A DNA stretch of 38,958 nucleotides from Candidatus Helarchaeota archaeon (GTDB taxonomy: Archaea; Asgardarchaeota; Lokiarchaeia; Helarchaeales; HEL-GB-A): contig JABXJU010000010.1 of assembly GCA_013375405.1 (NCBI GenBank), positions 1 to 38,958 of the forward strand, in the 5' to 3' direction. Every line of letters starts with the position of its first letter. The first letter of the stretch is position 1. Position numbers and translations under genes: made by a program. This document shows positions 8,228-15,874 of this stretch, one piece after another. The notes under the pieces were generated by a model that was not told the DNA's origin, ran no database searches, and worked only from the letters and a program-made list of their open reading frames with translations.

Positions 8228-8836
8228 TTAACTAACTAGGTTTGAATCCTTTTCTTTATTCATTTTACGTTCAGTAAAATATCTTGTTAAATCATATGCA
8301 ATATCAAAACTCAGCATCATGATCGCATGAAAAAACGTAAATAAGTTAAATAAAGGTAAAATAAAGATGATTATTTTCAATATTGGTCTTATTGATGCTA
8401 ATTTTTTAAAAAATGGGTTTTTAATATTTTTAGAATCCAAGAATTCATTTAAAAGTTCATCAGCAATGACTGCGAACAATAAAATTATTGTTGTAGGTAG
8501 GATTAAAAGAAAATTTAGGAAAACATAAAATTGATTAATAACACTAACAACTAACATTGAGGTGATAACAAATACGGCATAAATTTTGAAATCTAAAACA
8601 TTAATTTTTTTTGTCACAAATAAGCCTAATATCAACATAAGCCCAACACTTGCATTATAAATATCCATACCCATGACAATGCCCGCGAGGATTGGACTCG
8701 AGAATAAAATTCCAATTTTTATTATTGGATTAAGTTCAAAATTTTCATCATTGACTTGATCTATTAATTTCAATGAAAAACCTGTGTAAATATAAACCAA
8801 AATGTAAAAAATGAATAATACTAATTCCATGTTCAT
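8228..8836 (-). CDS. Unknown polytopic membrane protein
   Basis: A 202-residue protein made almost wholly of hydrophobic helices (about six), with a charged C-terminal tail (ERKMNKEKDSN). I recognise no family. Two in-frame ATGs start it, at 8836 and 8830. A TATA-like TTTTTAAATAG on the minus strand (8852-8862) lies 21-27 bases upstream and only a weak GGA precedes the start, so the mRNA is probably leaderless. It is convergent with the split membrane-protein gene and divergent from the arginine decarboxylase. Confidence 0.6.
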   Translation of the reverse strand: MNMELVLFIFYILVYIYTGFSLKLIDQVNDENFELNPIIKIGILFSSPILAGIVMGMDIYNASVGLMLILGLFVTKKINVLDFKIYAVFVITSMLVVSVINQFYVFLNFLLILPTTIILLFAVIADELLNEFLDSKNIKNPFFKKLASIRPILKIIIFILPLFNLFTFFHAIMMLSFDIAYDLTRYFTERKMNKEKDSNLVS

Positions 8837-8952
8837 TCCATTCTTACTTTTCTATTTAAAAATGTTAGACAAAAATCCAAAAAGAATTAATATTTGATAC
8901 TCTACGGTTTTCTTTAAAGAAATAAAAATTCTTCACTAGACGGGGATAAAAG

Positions 8953-9426
8953 TTGGAGAGAAAAATTATCATAGTCAAAGGAATTGGCCAAGGTTCAACA
9001 GCTCTTTCAGCCTTTGACGATGCATTACATAATGCAGGTATTGGTAATTTTAATTTATTAGAATTATCTTCAATCGTTCCTAAAAATGCTACCATTAAAA
9101 TTCAAGAAAAATTTGATATCCCACACGAGGTCGGTCAAATTCAACCCGTCGTCCTTTCTCATACTGAAAGCAATGAGAAAGGGCTCGAAATCAGTGCGGG
9201 ATTGGGTTGGGCCTTGGCAAGTGAAGGTGGAGTTTTTGTAGAAATTTCAGGCTGTTTTGGACAAAGGTCATGTCTCGAAAAAATAAGATTATCATTAACT
9301 GACATGACTAAAAGAAGGGCTTGGAATTGGGATAAAAAACTTAATAATTATACTGTAAAGACACTCGTGAAAGACTCTTTCTCTTCGGTTATTGTTTGTG
9401 CCATATATACTTTTTCTAAAATATAG
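8953..9426 (+). CDS. pdaD: Pyruvoyl-dependent arginine decarboxylase
   Basis: Predicted to convert arginine to agmatine plus CO2, the first step of polyamine synthesis and the source of agmatine for tRNA-Ile agmatidine in archaea. The 157-residue length fits the family. The proenzyme cleaves itself between two serines in LSSIVP (S39-S40); Ser40 would become the pyruvoyl group. The helix ALSAFDDALHNAGIGNFNLLE precedes it, and the acid VFVEISG matches the catalytic glutamate region of the Methanocaldococcus enzyme. The C-terminal RAWNWDK and a final aromatic strand are also family-like. The start is TTG at 8953 with GGGG 7 bases upstream. A radical SAM gene follows after 9 bp and is probably cotranscribed. 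Confidence 0.9.
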   Translation: MERKIIIVKGIGQGSTALSAFDDALHNAGIGNFNLLELSSIVPKNATIKIQEKFDIPHEVGQIQPVVLSHTESNEKGLEISAGLGWALASEGGVFVEISGCFGQRSCLEKIRLSLTDMTKRRAWNWDKKLNNYTVKTLVKDSFSSVIVCAIYTFSKI

Positions 9427-9435
9427 GTTTTTGCA

Positions 9436-10566
9436 TTGTCCAACATTGATTACATGATTTGGGACTTCACTAGGAAGTGTAATTTAAACTGCATTTATTG
9501 TTATACTGAAGCTAAAGGGAAGTCCGATCCAAACGAATTGACTGTTAAGCAAATAAAAGAAGAAGTCCTTCCCCAATTTAGGGAAGTTAAACTACGAGGT
9601 TTATGCTTAGCAGGAGGAGAGCCGTTATTAAGATTCGAGGATATATTAGGAATTGGAAAAGAATTAGTTGATATAGGATTAAAAGAAGTCTTACTGTCAA
9701 CGAATGGTATCTTATTAAATAGAAAACGGCTTAAAGCCCTATTAAATTTGTTTGAAGATCTCGATCTTTTTTTGGTAGGATTACCGATTGATTCACTAAA
9801 AGAAGAAATACATAACCAACTTAGACCCGCTTATGAAAAGAGTGGAATTAATCCTTTCAGAAAAGTCATGGACGCATATAAACTTTGTAACCAAAAGGGT
9901 CTTTTCATATCAGTTGAGTCTGTTCTTAATTCAAAGAATTTTCATGAGGTAAATAATCTCATTAAATTCATTAGTAAAAATTCCCCAATGACCCAAGCTG
10001 AAATGTACCCTCTTTTTCTCTCGGGAAGAGGAACTGAAATTAAAGAACTTTTGTTATCACACGAACAATTAAGGCAATTTGACCAAAAGCGAATAGAACA
10101 TTACGGAGATCCGTGCTTATTTTGGGATTTTACACCGTTCATTCCCAATATAGACTTTTGGAATGAAAATAAACTCAAAGCCCGAGAATTAGGCATTACA
10201 GAAGGATGTACCTGTTGTACAGAATATATTCAAATGAATTATGATGGACAGATATTTCCCTGCTCGTTTTTAAGATTAGATTTGGGAAATATTTTAATTG
10301 ACGGGTTGAAGAACATCTGGGAAAAGAATGATACTGTTTTAAAATTTAGGAAAAGATATATTGAAGAAGGGAAGTGTAATGACTGCTCATATACCAAGAT
10401 TTGTGGCGGTTGTAGGGCAAGAGCAGTTAATGAAACGGGTAACCCATTTGGCTCAATTCCTTCATGTGAAGGTAGTCCGAGCGGACACCCTTTAGAAGAA
10501 ATCTTTACGAATAAATTAAACCTGTTAATTGATAAACTGGCAATTTTAAGAAATTTAGATTCTTAA
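9436..10566 (+). CDS. Radical SAM protein with SPASM domain
   Basis: A 376-residue protein with the radical SAM cluster motif CNLNCIYC (C15, C19, C22), the AGGEPL motif (about 59-64) and LLSTNG. A C-terminal SPASM-type domain follows: C258/C260/C261, C276 in IFPCSFLR, then C314, C317, C323 and C326 in CNDC...ICGGC, suited to auxiliary Fe-S clusters. SPASM enzymes modify peptides, or act in haem (AhbC/AhbD) and cofactor synthesis; the substrate here is not evident. The TTG start at 9436 is uncertain, since an in-frame ATG lies at 9454. It is 9 bp from the arginine decarboxylase gene, which suggests a functional link to polyamine or agmatine chemistry, but this is inference. Confidence 0.85.
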   Translation: MSNIDYMIWDFTRKCNLNCIYCYTEAKGKSDPNELTVKQIKEEVLPQFREVKLRGLCLAGGEPLLRFEDILGIGKELVDIGLKEVLLSTNGILLNRKRLKALLNLFEDLDLFLVGLPIDSLKEEIHNQLRPAYEKSGINPFRKVMDAYKLCNQKGLFISVESVLNSKNFHEVNNLIKFISKNSPMTQAEMYPLFLSGRGTEIKELLLSHEQLRQFDQKRIEHYGDPCLFWDFTPFIPNIDFWNENKLKARELGITEGCTCCTEYIQMNYDGQIFPCSFLRLDLGNILIDGLKNIWEKNDTVLKFRKRYIEEGKCNDCSYTKICGGCRARAVNETGNPFGSIPSCEGSPSGHPLEEIFTNKLNLLIDKLAILRNLDS

Positions 10567-10623
10567 AATTATTACTGAGGGTACTTATTATTTTAAGATG
10601 TAATTTTAAGAGGAGCGAAAAAT

Positions 10624-11853
10624 TTAGAGCCCACATAACTCCGAATAGATCGCCTTAAGTTTTAAATAACCAATTTTAGGAGAATAACTATTTAAAATCT
10701 TTTCTCGGAGTGTTTGTAATGACCCAATTTGGTCTTTTAATTTGTCAAGTTCCTCAATTATCGCTTTGGCAGCTTCTATGGGCGATGCTTTATTATTTGA
10801 AGATATATCTATTATTCTTCCTGGTGTATTCTCAAGAAGTGAAGGAATCCCACCTACATTGGTTATCACAATAGGTTTCTCCATGGCCATAGATTCAAGG
10901 ACACACATTGGTAAACATTCATCATGAGTGAGTAAGATAATCAAATCCGAGGCACTATACCATTTCGGCATGTCATGATAATCTATAGCACCTGTAAAAC
11001 GAACCCTGTCTGTGAATTCTGGTAGATATTTTCGAACATTACGCAGAAGTCTCTGCTTAATTAAAATTGGATTTATTATGTATCCCTCTGTTAGACTGCC
11101 TGCTATGTATAGATACGAGTCAGGATAACGCTCTAAGACTCTGGGAAGTGCTTGGATCAATTCATTCAATCCTTTAACTTCATCAATACGGGTTGGTGAA
11201 AAAATAATTGTAGAGTTTTTTGGCAATTTGAGAATTTGTCTAGAGGATAATTTTTCATAATTAGAGGGATTGAAAAGTTCAGGGTCTATGAAGTTAATTA
11301 ATTCACGAAAATTATACGTTTCCATGAATTCGTTCAAGATCGCTATTTCATCCATCAGTTGATATGCAATAAGATCTGTATTTGCAAGAGCTTTGCGATA
11401 AAATAAGCCAAAAATCTTAGCTTGATAAAGTTCCTTTAATATTCCCGGACTGCCATGCGGGGAATAGACTAATTTCAATCTATCATCCTGTTCTTTTAAC
11501 CACCCACCTGCAATAATTACTTCGGCATGCGCATGGACAATTACGGGACGTCCTATCTCGTCTAATATCTCCATAATATCACAGGTTGTTTTTGTTTTGA
11601 ATTCTTGAACCTGCAAATTCTGAAAAAGAGCTCTCTCTGCCTCACCAAAATCAAGCGGGAAACGATAAATATGAATCCCATCAATAATTTCCTTTGGTAC
11701 CGATCCCTCTTTCTTCGGTGTGATTACATAGACCTCATGACCGTTTTCTGCTAAAATCCGCGCGTAGTTATGTACGACGACCTCCAATCCTCCGATATCC
11801 GGAGGATAGAAACCAGTAGTGAGCATAACTATTGGTGGAAACTTTATTGCCAT
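10624..11853 (-). CDS. GT4-family glycosyltransferase
   Basis: A 409-residue GT-B fold retaining glycosyltransferase of the GT4 type. The N-terminal domain starts with TTGFYPPDIGGLEVVVHNYA, with the glycine loop that binds the acceptor side; FSPTRIDEVKGL opens the nucleotide-sugar domain; the E-x7-E motif is ECLPMCVLE in the stretch before KPIVITNVGGIPSLLE. No membrane helix is present, so it is probably a cytoplasmic or peripheral enzyme building a lipid-linked sugar chain. Donor and acceptor cannot be read. The ATG is followed by a basic start, and T-rich sequence lies upstream. A relic of the same family's C-terminus sits 60 bp upstream on the opposite strand. Confidence 0.9.
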   Translation of the reverse strand: MAIKFPPIVMLTTGFYPPDIGGLEVVVHNYARILAENGHEVYVITPKKEGSVPKEIIDGIHIYRFPLDFGEAERALFQNLQVQEFKTKTTCDIMEILDEIGRPVIVHAHAEVIIAGGWLKEQDDRLKLVYSPHGSPGILKELYQAKIFGLFYRKALANTDLIAYQLMDEIAILNEFMETYNFRELINFIDPELFNPSNYEKLSSRQILKLPKNSTIIFSPTRIDEVKGLNELIQALPRVLERYPDSYLYIAGSLTEGYIINPILIKQRLLRNVRKYLPEFTDRVRFTGAIDYHDMPKWYSASDLIILLTHDECLPMCVLESMAMEKPIVITNVGGIPSLLENTPGRIIDISSNNKASPIEAAKAIIEELDKLKDQIGSLQTLREKILNSYSPKIGYLKLKAIYSELCGL

Positions 11854-11912
11854 TTTAAATCATTAAAAAGATTTTGGATAATTTTATAAAGGATGGATTA
11901 ATTTAAAAATGA

Positions 11913-11978
11913 TTTCATTCTTCTCCAGAGGTCGGCTATCAAAAACTCAAAGCTATATACTCCGAGCTAATCCATTAG
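11913..11978 (+). pseudogene. Relic of a GT4 glycosyltransferase C-terminus
   Basis: In the gap between the two glycosyltransferase genes, the plus strand reads SSPEVGYQKLKAIYSEL, then I, H and a stop (TAG 11976-11978). The intact GT4 gene, on the minus strand, ends SYSPKIGYLKLKAIYSEL. The match covers about 18 residues and ends at nearly the same point. A stop lies just upstream (TGA 11910-11912) and there is no start codon, so this is the last 60 or so bases of a lost paralogue. At DNA level the two differ at many third positions, so it is not a recent copy of the neighbour. An imperfect palindrome around TTTTCATGAAAA (11987-11998) follows. Confidence 0.65.
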
Positions 11979-12022
11979 ATTTGATTTTTTCATGAAAATC
12001 TAGATTTGATATAGTTCTTAGT

Positions 12023-12940
12023 TTATTGCAAGTTGTATTGATATTTCTGTCCCTTCCAACTGATACCCCCACCTCGAATAATCCTGCGGTACGCGATGAG
12101 CATGGCAATCGTGTATGCTGCGAAAGCTGCTGGAGCGGTAAAGTAAGATTTTGCTGGAAAGGAAAGTCTGGTAATCTTAGAGGCTTTTAACATAAGGAAT
12201 GGTGAAATAAATACCAAGGGAATCGAAAGCAGGGATAAAAAAATGTTACGACGGGATATGAGAAGAATTTCTCCCATCCAACGGATTTTTTGCCTGAACC
12301 AATCCTTTAAATCCCGATGGTTGAGTAGGCGGTGGTGAAGGGCTGAATTCACATCCAGTTTTCTGCCTTTCTGGGCGAATCGAACAGTAAGGGCGTGGTC
12401 TTCGGAGAGGGCTCCTACGCCTGCCTTACCAAAACCGTTCACATCTTGGTATGCATCGAGCCGGAAGGCGTATACACCTGATTCGAGCCAGTATTCCCGG
12501 TCGAATAGGGCAACCATGATGTTCAAGTCTATATTCACGAAGCCTGCTATGAAGTCTCGCTCTTTACATATACCGAATCCCCATACGATGTCATGTCGGG
12601 CAAGGAGCTTGGTCGCAACCGCAATCCAGCGGGCATCGATAAGGCTATCATCGTCCAGAACAATCACGGCATCGATATTCGCTCGATGGATCAGCTCCCG
12701 GATACCCGTGTCGATAGCAACATGCTTGTTCCCTAGGGCATGCAGGAAGGGCAAGCGGTTTTCCGAGGCCAGTGCCCGAACTTTCTCGACAATTCGGGGG
12801 GCGCTCCCGTCAACAATGATTTTGGCATCATTGGGGATGGGAAGAGACGCGATCCTTCGAATAACGTGCTGAACAGCTCGGAAAGGAGGATTTTTCAAGG
12901 GCAAGATGATTCCGAATCTGGTGATGGAAGGTCTGATCAT
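12023..12940 (-). CDS. GT2-family glycosyltransferase with C-terminal membrane helices
   Basis: A 305-residue inverting GT-A glycosyltransferase. It has the nucleotide-sugar start FGIILPLKNPP, the metal-binding VLDDDS, the catalytic-base region GALSEDHALTVRF, and RQKIRWMGE, which resembles the (Q/R)xxRW motif of processive GT2 enzymes. Two hydrophobic segments near the C-terminus (about 225-245 and 265-285) place it on the membrane, so it may extend a polymer or act on a lipid-linked acceptor. Its start overlaps the UroD-like gene stop by ATGA, showing translational coupling. GC is markedly higher than in the neighbours (about 55% in a 60-base sample, with GCG, CGG and CGC codons), which suggests a different origin. 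Confidence 0.85.
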   Translation of the reverse strand: MIRPSITRFGIILPLKNPPFRAVQHVIRRIASLPIPNDAKIIVDGSAPRIVEKVRALASENRLPFLHALGNKHVAIDTGIRELIHRANIDAVIVLDDDSLIDARWIAVATKLLARHDIVWGFGICKERDFIAGFVNIDLNIMVALFDREYWLESGVYAFRLDAYQDVNGFGKAGVGALSEDHALTVRFAQKGRKLDVNSALHHRLLNHRDLKDWFRQKIRWMGEILLISRRNIFLSLLSIPLVFISPFLMLKASKITRLSFPAKSYFTAPAAFAAYTIAMLIAYRRIIRGGGISWKGQKYQYNLQ

Positions 12941-14319
12941 GAACCCTTAAATCCTTTTGTTATATATTTCATCGAAAAATCATCAATGGTTTTAATCATA
13001 CTGAGCCATGATTCAATCCGCGTTTTAGCGATGATCGAATTATCACTCGCCGGGATGAATCCGTCAAGCCCTCCTCGTGTCAGGAATCCTTTAAGATGTT
13101 GATATACAAGACGCCTCACGGTTGTAGGATCATAGTATTGTAGCCATTTAGTATCTATTGATCCAATCAAGGCTAATCTCCCCTTGACATGCTCTTTTAT
13201 CTCGTAGGTATCATTGGCGCCCATTTCAACTGAGTGCCAAGCATCTATACCTTGATCAATAATACACCCATCTAAAAAATCCCAGCCTTCTTCCGTGGGA
13301 TCTTCGGGACTATTTGTTTTAAATCTGCCATCACTATGCATAATTATTTTTACTCCCTTAGAATGCGCATGTTTCGTCAATTCGGAATAAAGCGGTTTGT
13401 AGACTTTTTTGTAGATGGGCGGACGGAAATAGGGTCCATGGGTTCCCGCTTGGTCATCACCCAGCAACAACGCTGGTAACTCGAGCTTGGCCAAATAATC
13501 GACATGTTTCATTAACCACTTTGTCTTCGCCTGCAAGAACTTTCCGTACATCCCCGCATCTCCTTTTCTTCGAAATTCATCAAATACATATTTGAAGAAT
13601 AAGCTCATTTTTGCAGTCGGAAAAGCGTAGAGCCAAGTTGACATCAAACCGCGAATAAAAAGAATTGGCACGATGGCTTCCTTCAAACGACGATCTCCGA
13701 CTTTTTGGTTCAGAGCATTTTCGATGGCACCGTAGTGTCGCTCAAAGTCAAAGGATTCCATAAAATTCGTATAATATTTAATCATCAATTCTTCATCATT
13801 ATCATACAGAAGCCCCACCTCGATCATATCACCGGTCTCTAGATCTAGATCCCAAATCTTCCCATCAACAAAGCAAATTCCGTATTCCATATTATCCTTC
13901 CTAATAACCTTCCCCATGAAATCTAATAATAGAGGATTAGGTAGGCCCCAGCCATCATAACCTAGCTTAATCGGTATCTTATAGACCGTATTCACGATCT
14001 TCTCAAAATTCTCCTCAGTTCGGGATAGATTAATAAAATTAGTCAATAACCTTTTTGGGAAGATTTTCAATTTCTTTTTCGGTTTAAATTGCTTGAGCTC
14101 AATACCAAGGTAAAATTTCTTCAAGTAAGAAACCATTTCTCGTATTAAATCCAAGGATCGCAGAGTCTTTTTTAGAAAGGATGGCAACTTATGATAGCGG
14201 GTGATCATTTTCATCAATGGAAGTGTTACGGCTCCAATTTCAAACTTTGGTAATCGATCTATTGGATCCTCCTTATTTAAAACCGCTGCAAATCTTTCGT
14301 GAGGTGTAATCAATTTCAC
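12937..14319 (-). CDS. Uroporphyrinogen decarboxylase-like (URO-D/MtaA-type) protein
   Basis: A 460-residue member of the URO-D superfamily, which includes haem-pathway decarboxylases and corrinoid methyltransferases. Family features are the N-terminal HERFAAVLNKEDPIDRLPK, a GDDQAG loop (287-292), HSDGRF (H328-S329-D330), and the C-terminal run LALIGSIDTKWLQ...GGLDGFIPASDN. HSDG replaces the H-x-C zinc pair of MtaA-type methyltransferases, so a zinc-dependent methyl transfer like MtaA's is doubtful. At 460 residues it is longer than classical HemE (about 350). The start is GTG with AAAGGAG 4-5 bases upstream. It is the first gene of a pair with the GT2 gene (ATGA overlap) and is divergent from the DUF362 gene. 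Confidence 0.75.
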   Translation of the reverse strand: MKLITPHERFAAVLNKEDPIDRLPKFEIGAVTLPLMKMITRYHKLPSFLKKTLRSLDLIREMVSYLKKFYLGIELKQFKPKKKLKIFPKRLLTNFINLSRTEENFEKIVNTVYKIPIKLGYDGWGLPNPLLLDFMGKVIRKDNMEYGICFVDGKIWDLDLETGDMIEVGLLYDNDEELMIKYYTNFMESFDFERHYGAIENALNQKVGDRRLKEAIVPILFIRGLMSTWLYAFPTAKMSLFFKYVFDEFRRKGDAGMYGKFLQAKTKWLMKHVDYLAKLELPALLLGDDQAGTHGPYFRPPIYKKVYKPLYSELTKHAHSKGVKIIMHSDGRFKTNSPEDPTEEGWDFLDGCIIDQGIDAWHSVEMGANDTYEIKEHVKGRLALIGSIDTKWLQYYDPTTVRRLVYQHLKGFLTRGGLDGFIPASDNSIIAKTRIESWLSMIKTIDDFSMKYITKGFKGS

Positions 14320-14380
14320 GCATCTCCTTTAACAATAATTATTAGCCTGAAAATCCTTAAAAATAGTAAGGTGGTTTAAA

Positions 14381-15400
14381 CTGGCTCGCGTGGCTCTAGT
14401 TCGAGGCAATGATCCTTACGAAACAACAATGGAAGCGCTCCAGCTAATTGCGGATGATATTCGAACTCCAAAATCTCCAGTTATTATTAAGCCCAACTTA
14501 CTCACAGTGAAAAAGATTCCTCTAGTCGTAACAAATCCGCGGGTGTGTGCTGCAGTTGCGGACTTTCTAAAAGAAAAAAAATCAGCAAAAACCATAAAGC
14601 TGGGCGATGGTACTACGCACGGAAAAAATCCAGACACTCTTAGATCAATGAAAAATAATGGTTATATCCCTTATCAAAATCGCTGGACGCCTGTTAGCTT
14701 TATAAACGAACCTCCAGGGAAATGGTTTCCAATATACAGTCTTGGGTATTCAGGGCAATTGGAAATAGGGATTGCAAAATCCATTTGGGAATGTCCCTTT
14801 ATTGTTTCTACTCCCAAATTCAAAACACATGATGTACTTGGCCTAACTCTCTCTCTAAAAAACTTTATGGGCACACTTACTACTGTACGAGATGCTGAAA
14901 CGAAGCAAATTATTGCACGTGAAACCACGAATGTCTGTGGTTATATGCATGGATTTGGCGATAAAAAACCAGATAAATTGTCAGATGACGAAAATACAGG
15001 CCCCTCGAAACTTTCATTGGCAATCAACCTTAACCGCCTTGCAAAATCAATTCCACCATCTCTCGCTGTCGTAGATGGGATTGAGGCAATGGAAGGCGAT
15101 GGTCCGGTTCATGGGACACGAAAAAATCTAGGACTCATCATCGCTAGTACCGATTTCATAGCAGCAGATACGGTTGCTACCCATATTGCCGAGATAGATC
15201 CTCTACATATTCAATACATCCACCAAGCAGGCTTGATGGGATTGGGTGAATTTCGCCTAGACCATATCAAAATTTTAGGCGAATCCTTAGACTCAGCTAT
15301 CTCCCCTTTCCGCCCTCACCACTTATACTCTCGCTCAAAATTCACTGAAGAGCAAATATTTAGCTTAAGAAATAACCTTCCCAAAAATCATACCCAATAA
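14381..15400 (+). CDS. DUF362 family protein
   Basis: A protein of about 339 residues with DUF362 hallmarks: VALVRGNDPYET at the start, IKPNLL, TNPRVCAAVADFL, a KLGDGTTHG loop, STPKFKTHDVLGLTLSLKNF and VDGIEAMEGDGPVHG. The family is widespread in archaea, often with Fe-S partners; its reaction is unknown. No ferredoxin domain is fused here. The start is a problem: GTG at 14390 lies 14 bases from the AAGGTGG ribosome site (14369-14375), whereas an in-frame CTG at 14381 lies at the ideal 5-base spacing and restores the typical LARVALVRG N-terminus. I therefore place the start at the CTG. A perfect palindrome follows the stop. Confidence 0.8.
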   Translation: MARVALVRGNDPYETTMEALQLIADDIRTPKSPVIIKPNLLTVKKIPLVVTNPRVCAAVADFLKEKKSAKTIKLGDGTTHGKNPDTLRSMKNNGYIPYQNRWTPVSFINEPPGKWFPIYSLGYSGQLEIGIAKSIWECPFIVSTPKFKTHDVLGLTLSLKNFMGTLTTVRDAETKQIIARETTNVCGYMHGFGDKKPDKLSDDENTGPSKLSLAINLNRLAKSIPPSLAVVDGIEAMEGDGPVHGTRKNLGLIIASTDFIAADTVATHIAEIDPLHIQYIHQAGLMGLGEFRLDHIKILGESLDSAISPFRPHHLYSRSKFTEEQIFSLRNNLPKNHTQ

Positions 15401-15411
15401 CTTTGTTATCA

Positions 15412-15435
15412 TTCTTGCTTTTATAAAAGCAAGAA
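15412..15435. terminator. 24-bp perfect palindrome after the DUF362 gene
   Basis: The 11-base arms TTCTTGCTTTT and AAAAGCAAGAA flank the central AT. It begins 11 bases after the DUF362 stop and could form a hairpin ending transcription there, or serve as an operator for the downstream gene, whose TATA box lies 28 bases further on. Sequence alone does not decide between these. Confidence 0.45.
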
Positions 15436-15462
15436 AAGATTTTAAGGCACTATGCTCAAAAA

Positions 15463-15470
15463 TTTATAAA
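15463..15470 (+). promoter_or_regulatory. TATA box before the 109-residue acidic protein gene
   Basis: TTTATAAA lies about 40 bases before the ATG at 15509, giving a predicted leader of about 15-20 bases that contains the strong GAGGTAA ribosome site at 15497-15503. Confidence 0.4.
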
Positions 15471-15508
15471 ATTTTAAAAAAATTGAGATAATTTTTGAGG
15501 TAATAAAT

Positions 15509-15838
15509 ATGCCCTTCAAAGAAGATGATGCAGTTGAAATAGCCTATTCTGCACCGGAAGCTGAAAAATTTGATAATAAATATCCAAATTGTGTCGTCGA
15601 TGTAATCAAAATGAAGCCAAAAGACACCCTAGCCTTTCTCACGAAACATCCGAAGGCGGATGTTGGGAAAGACAAGAAAGGAGAGCCACCGAAAAATCTT
15701 TGGTCCGTTGAGTTCGCGGAACTTGGAAAAGAGAAATTAATCGTTATATTAAGCCCAATAACAAAAACAGTTGTTCATATAGAAACTGAAAAACTGGAAC
15801 CCGAACCTGAGGAAAAAGAAGAAGAAGAAAAAGAATAA
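15509..15838 (+). CDS. Small unknown protein with acidic C-terminal tail
   Basis: A 109-residue protein with no family I recognise. Residues 1-90 look like a small folded alpha/beta or beta domain (VVDVIKMKPKDTLAFL, LWSVEFAELG, LIVILSPITKTVVHIE). The last 16 residues are nearly all Glu with a few Pro and Lys. Such tails occur in proteins that bind basic partners, and the convergent neighbour is a basic histone-like protein; a functional link is only a suggestion. A strong GAGGTAA ribosome site precedes the ATG, and a T-run (15845-15851) follows the stop. Confidence 0.7.
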   Translation: MPFKEDDAVEIAYSAPEAEKFDNKYPNCVVDVIKMKPKDTLAFLTKHPKADVGKDKKGEPPKNLWSVEFAELGKEKLIVILSPITKTVVHIETEKLEPEPEEKEEEEKE

Positions 15839-15874
15839 TCTTTCCTTTTTTTATTTAACCTAATATTTTCTTTT

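Noticed and set aside
12516..13102. Plus-strand open frames over the GT2 gene start region
   Set aside because: They are long only because this segment is GC-rich; the minus strand encodes clear GT2 and UroD motifs.
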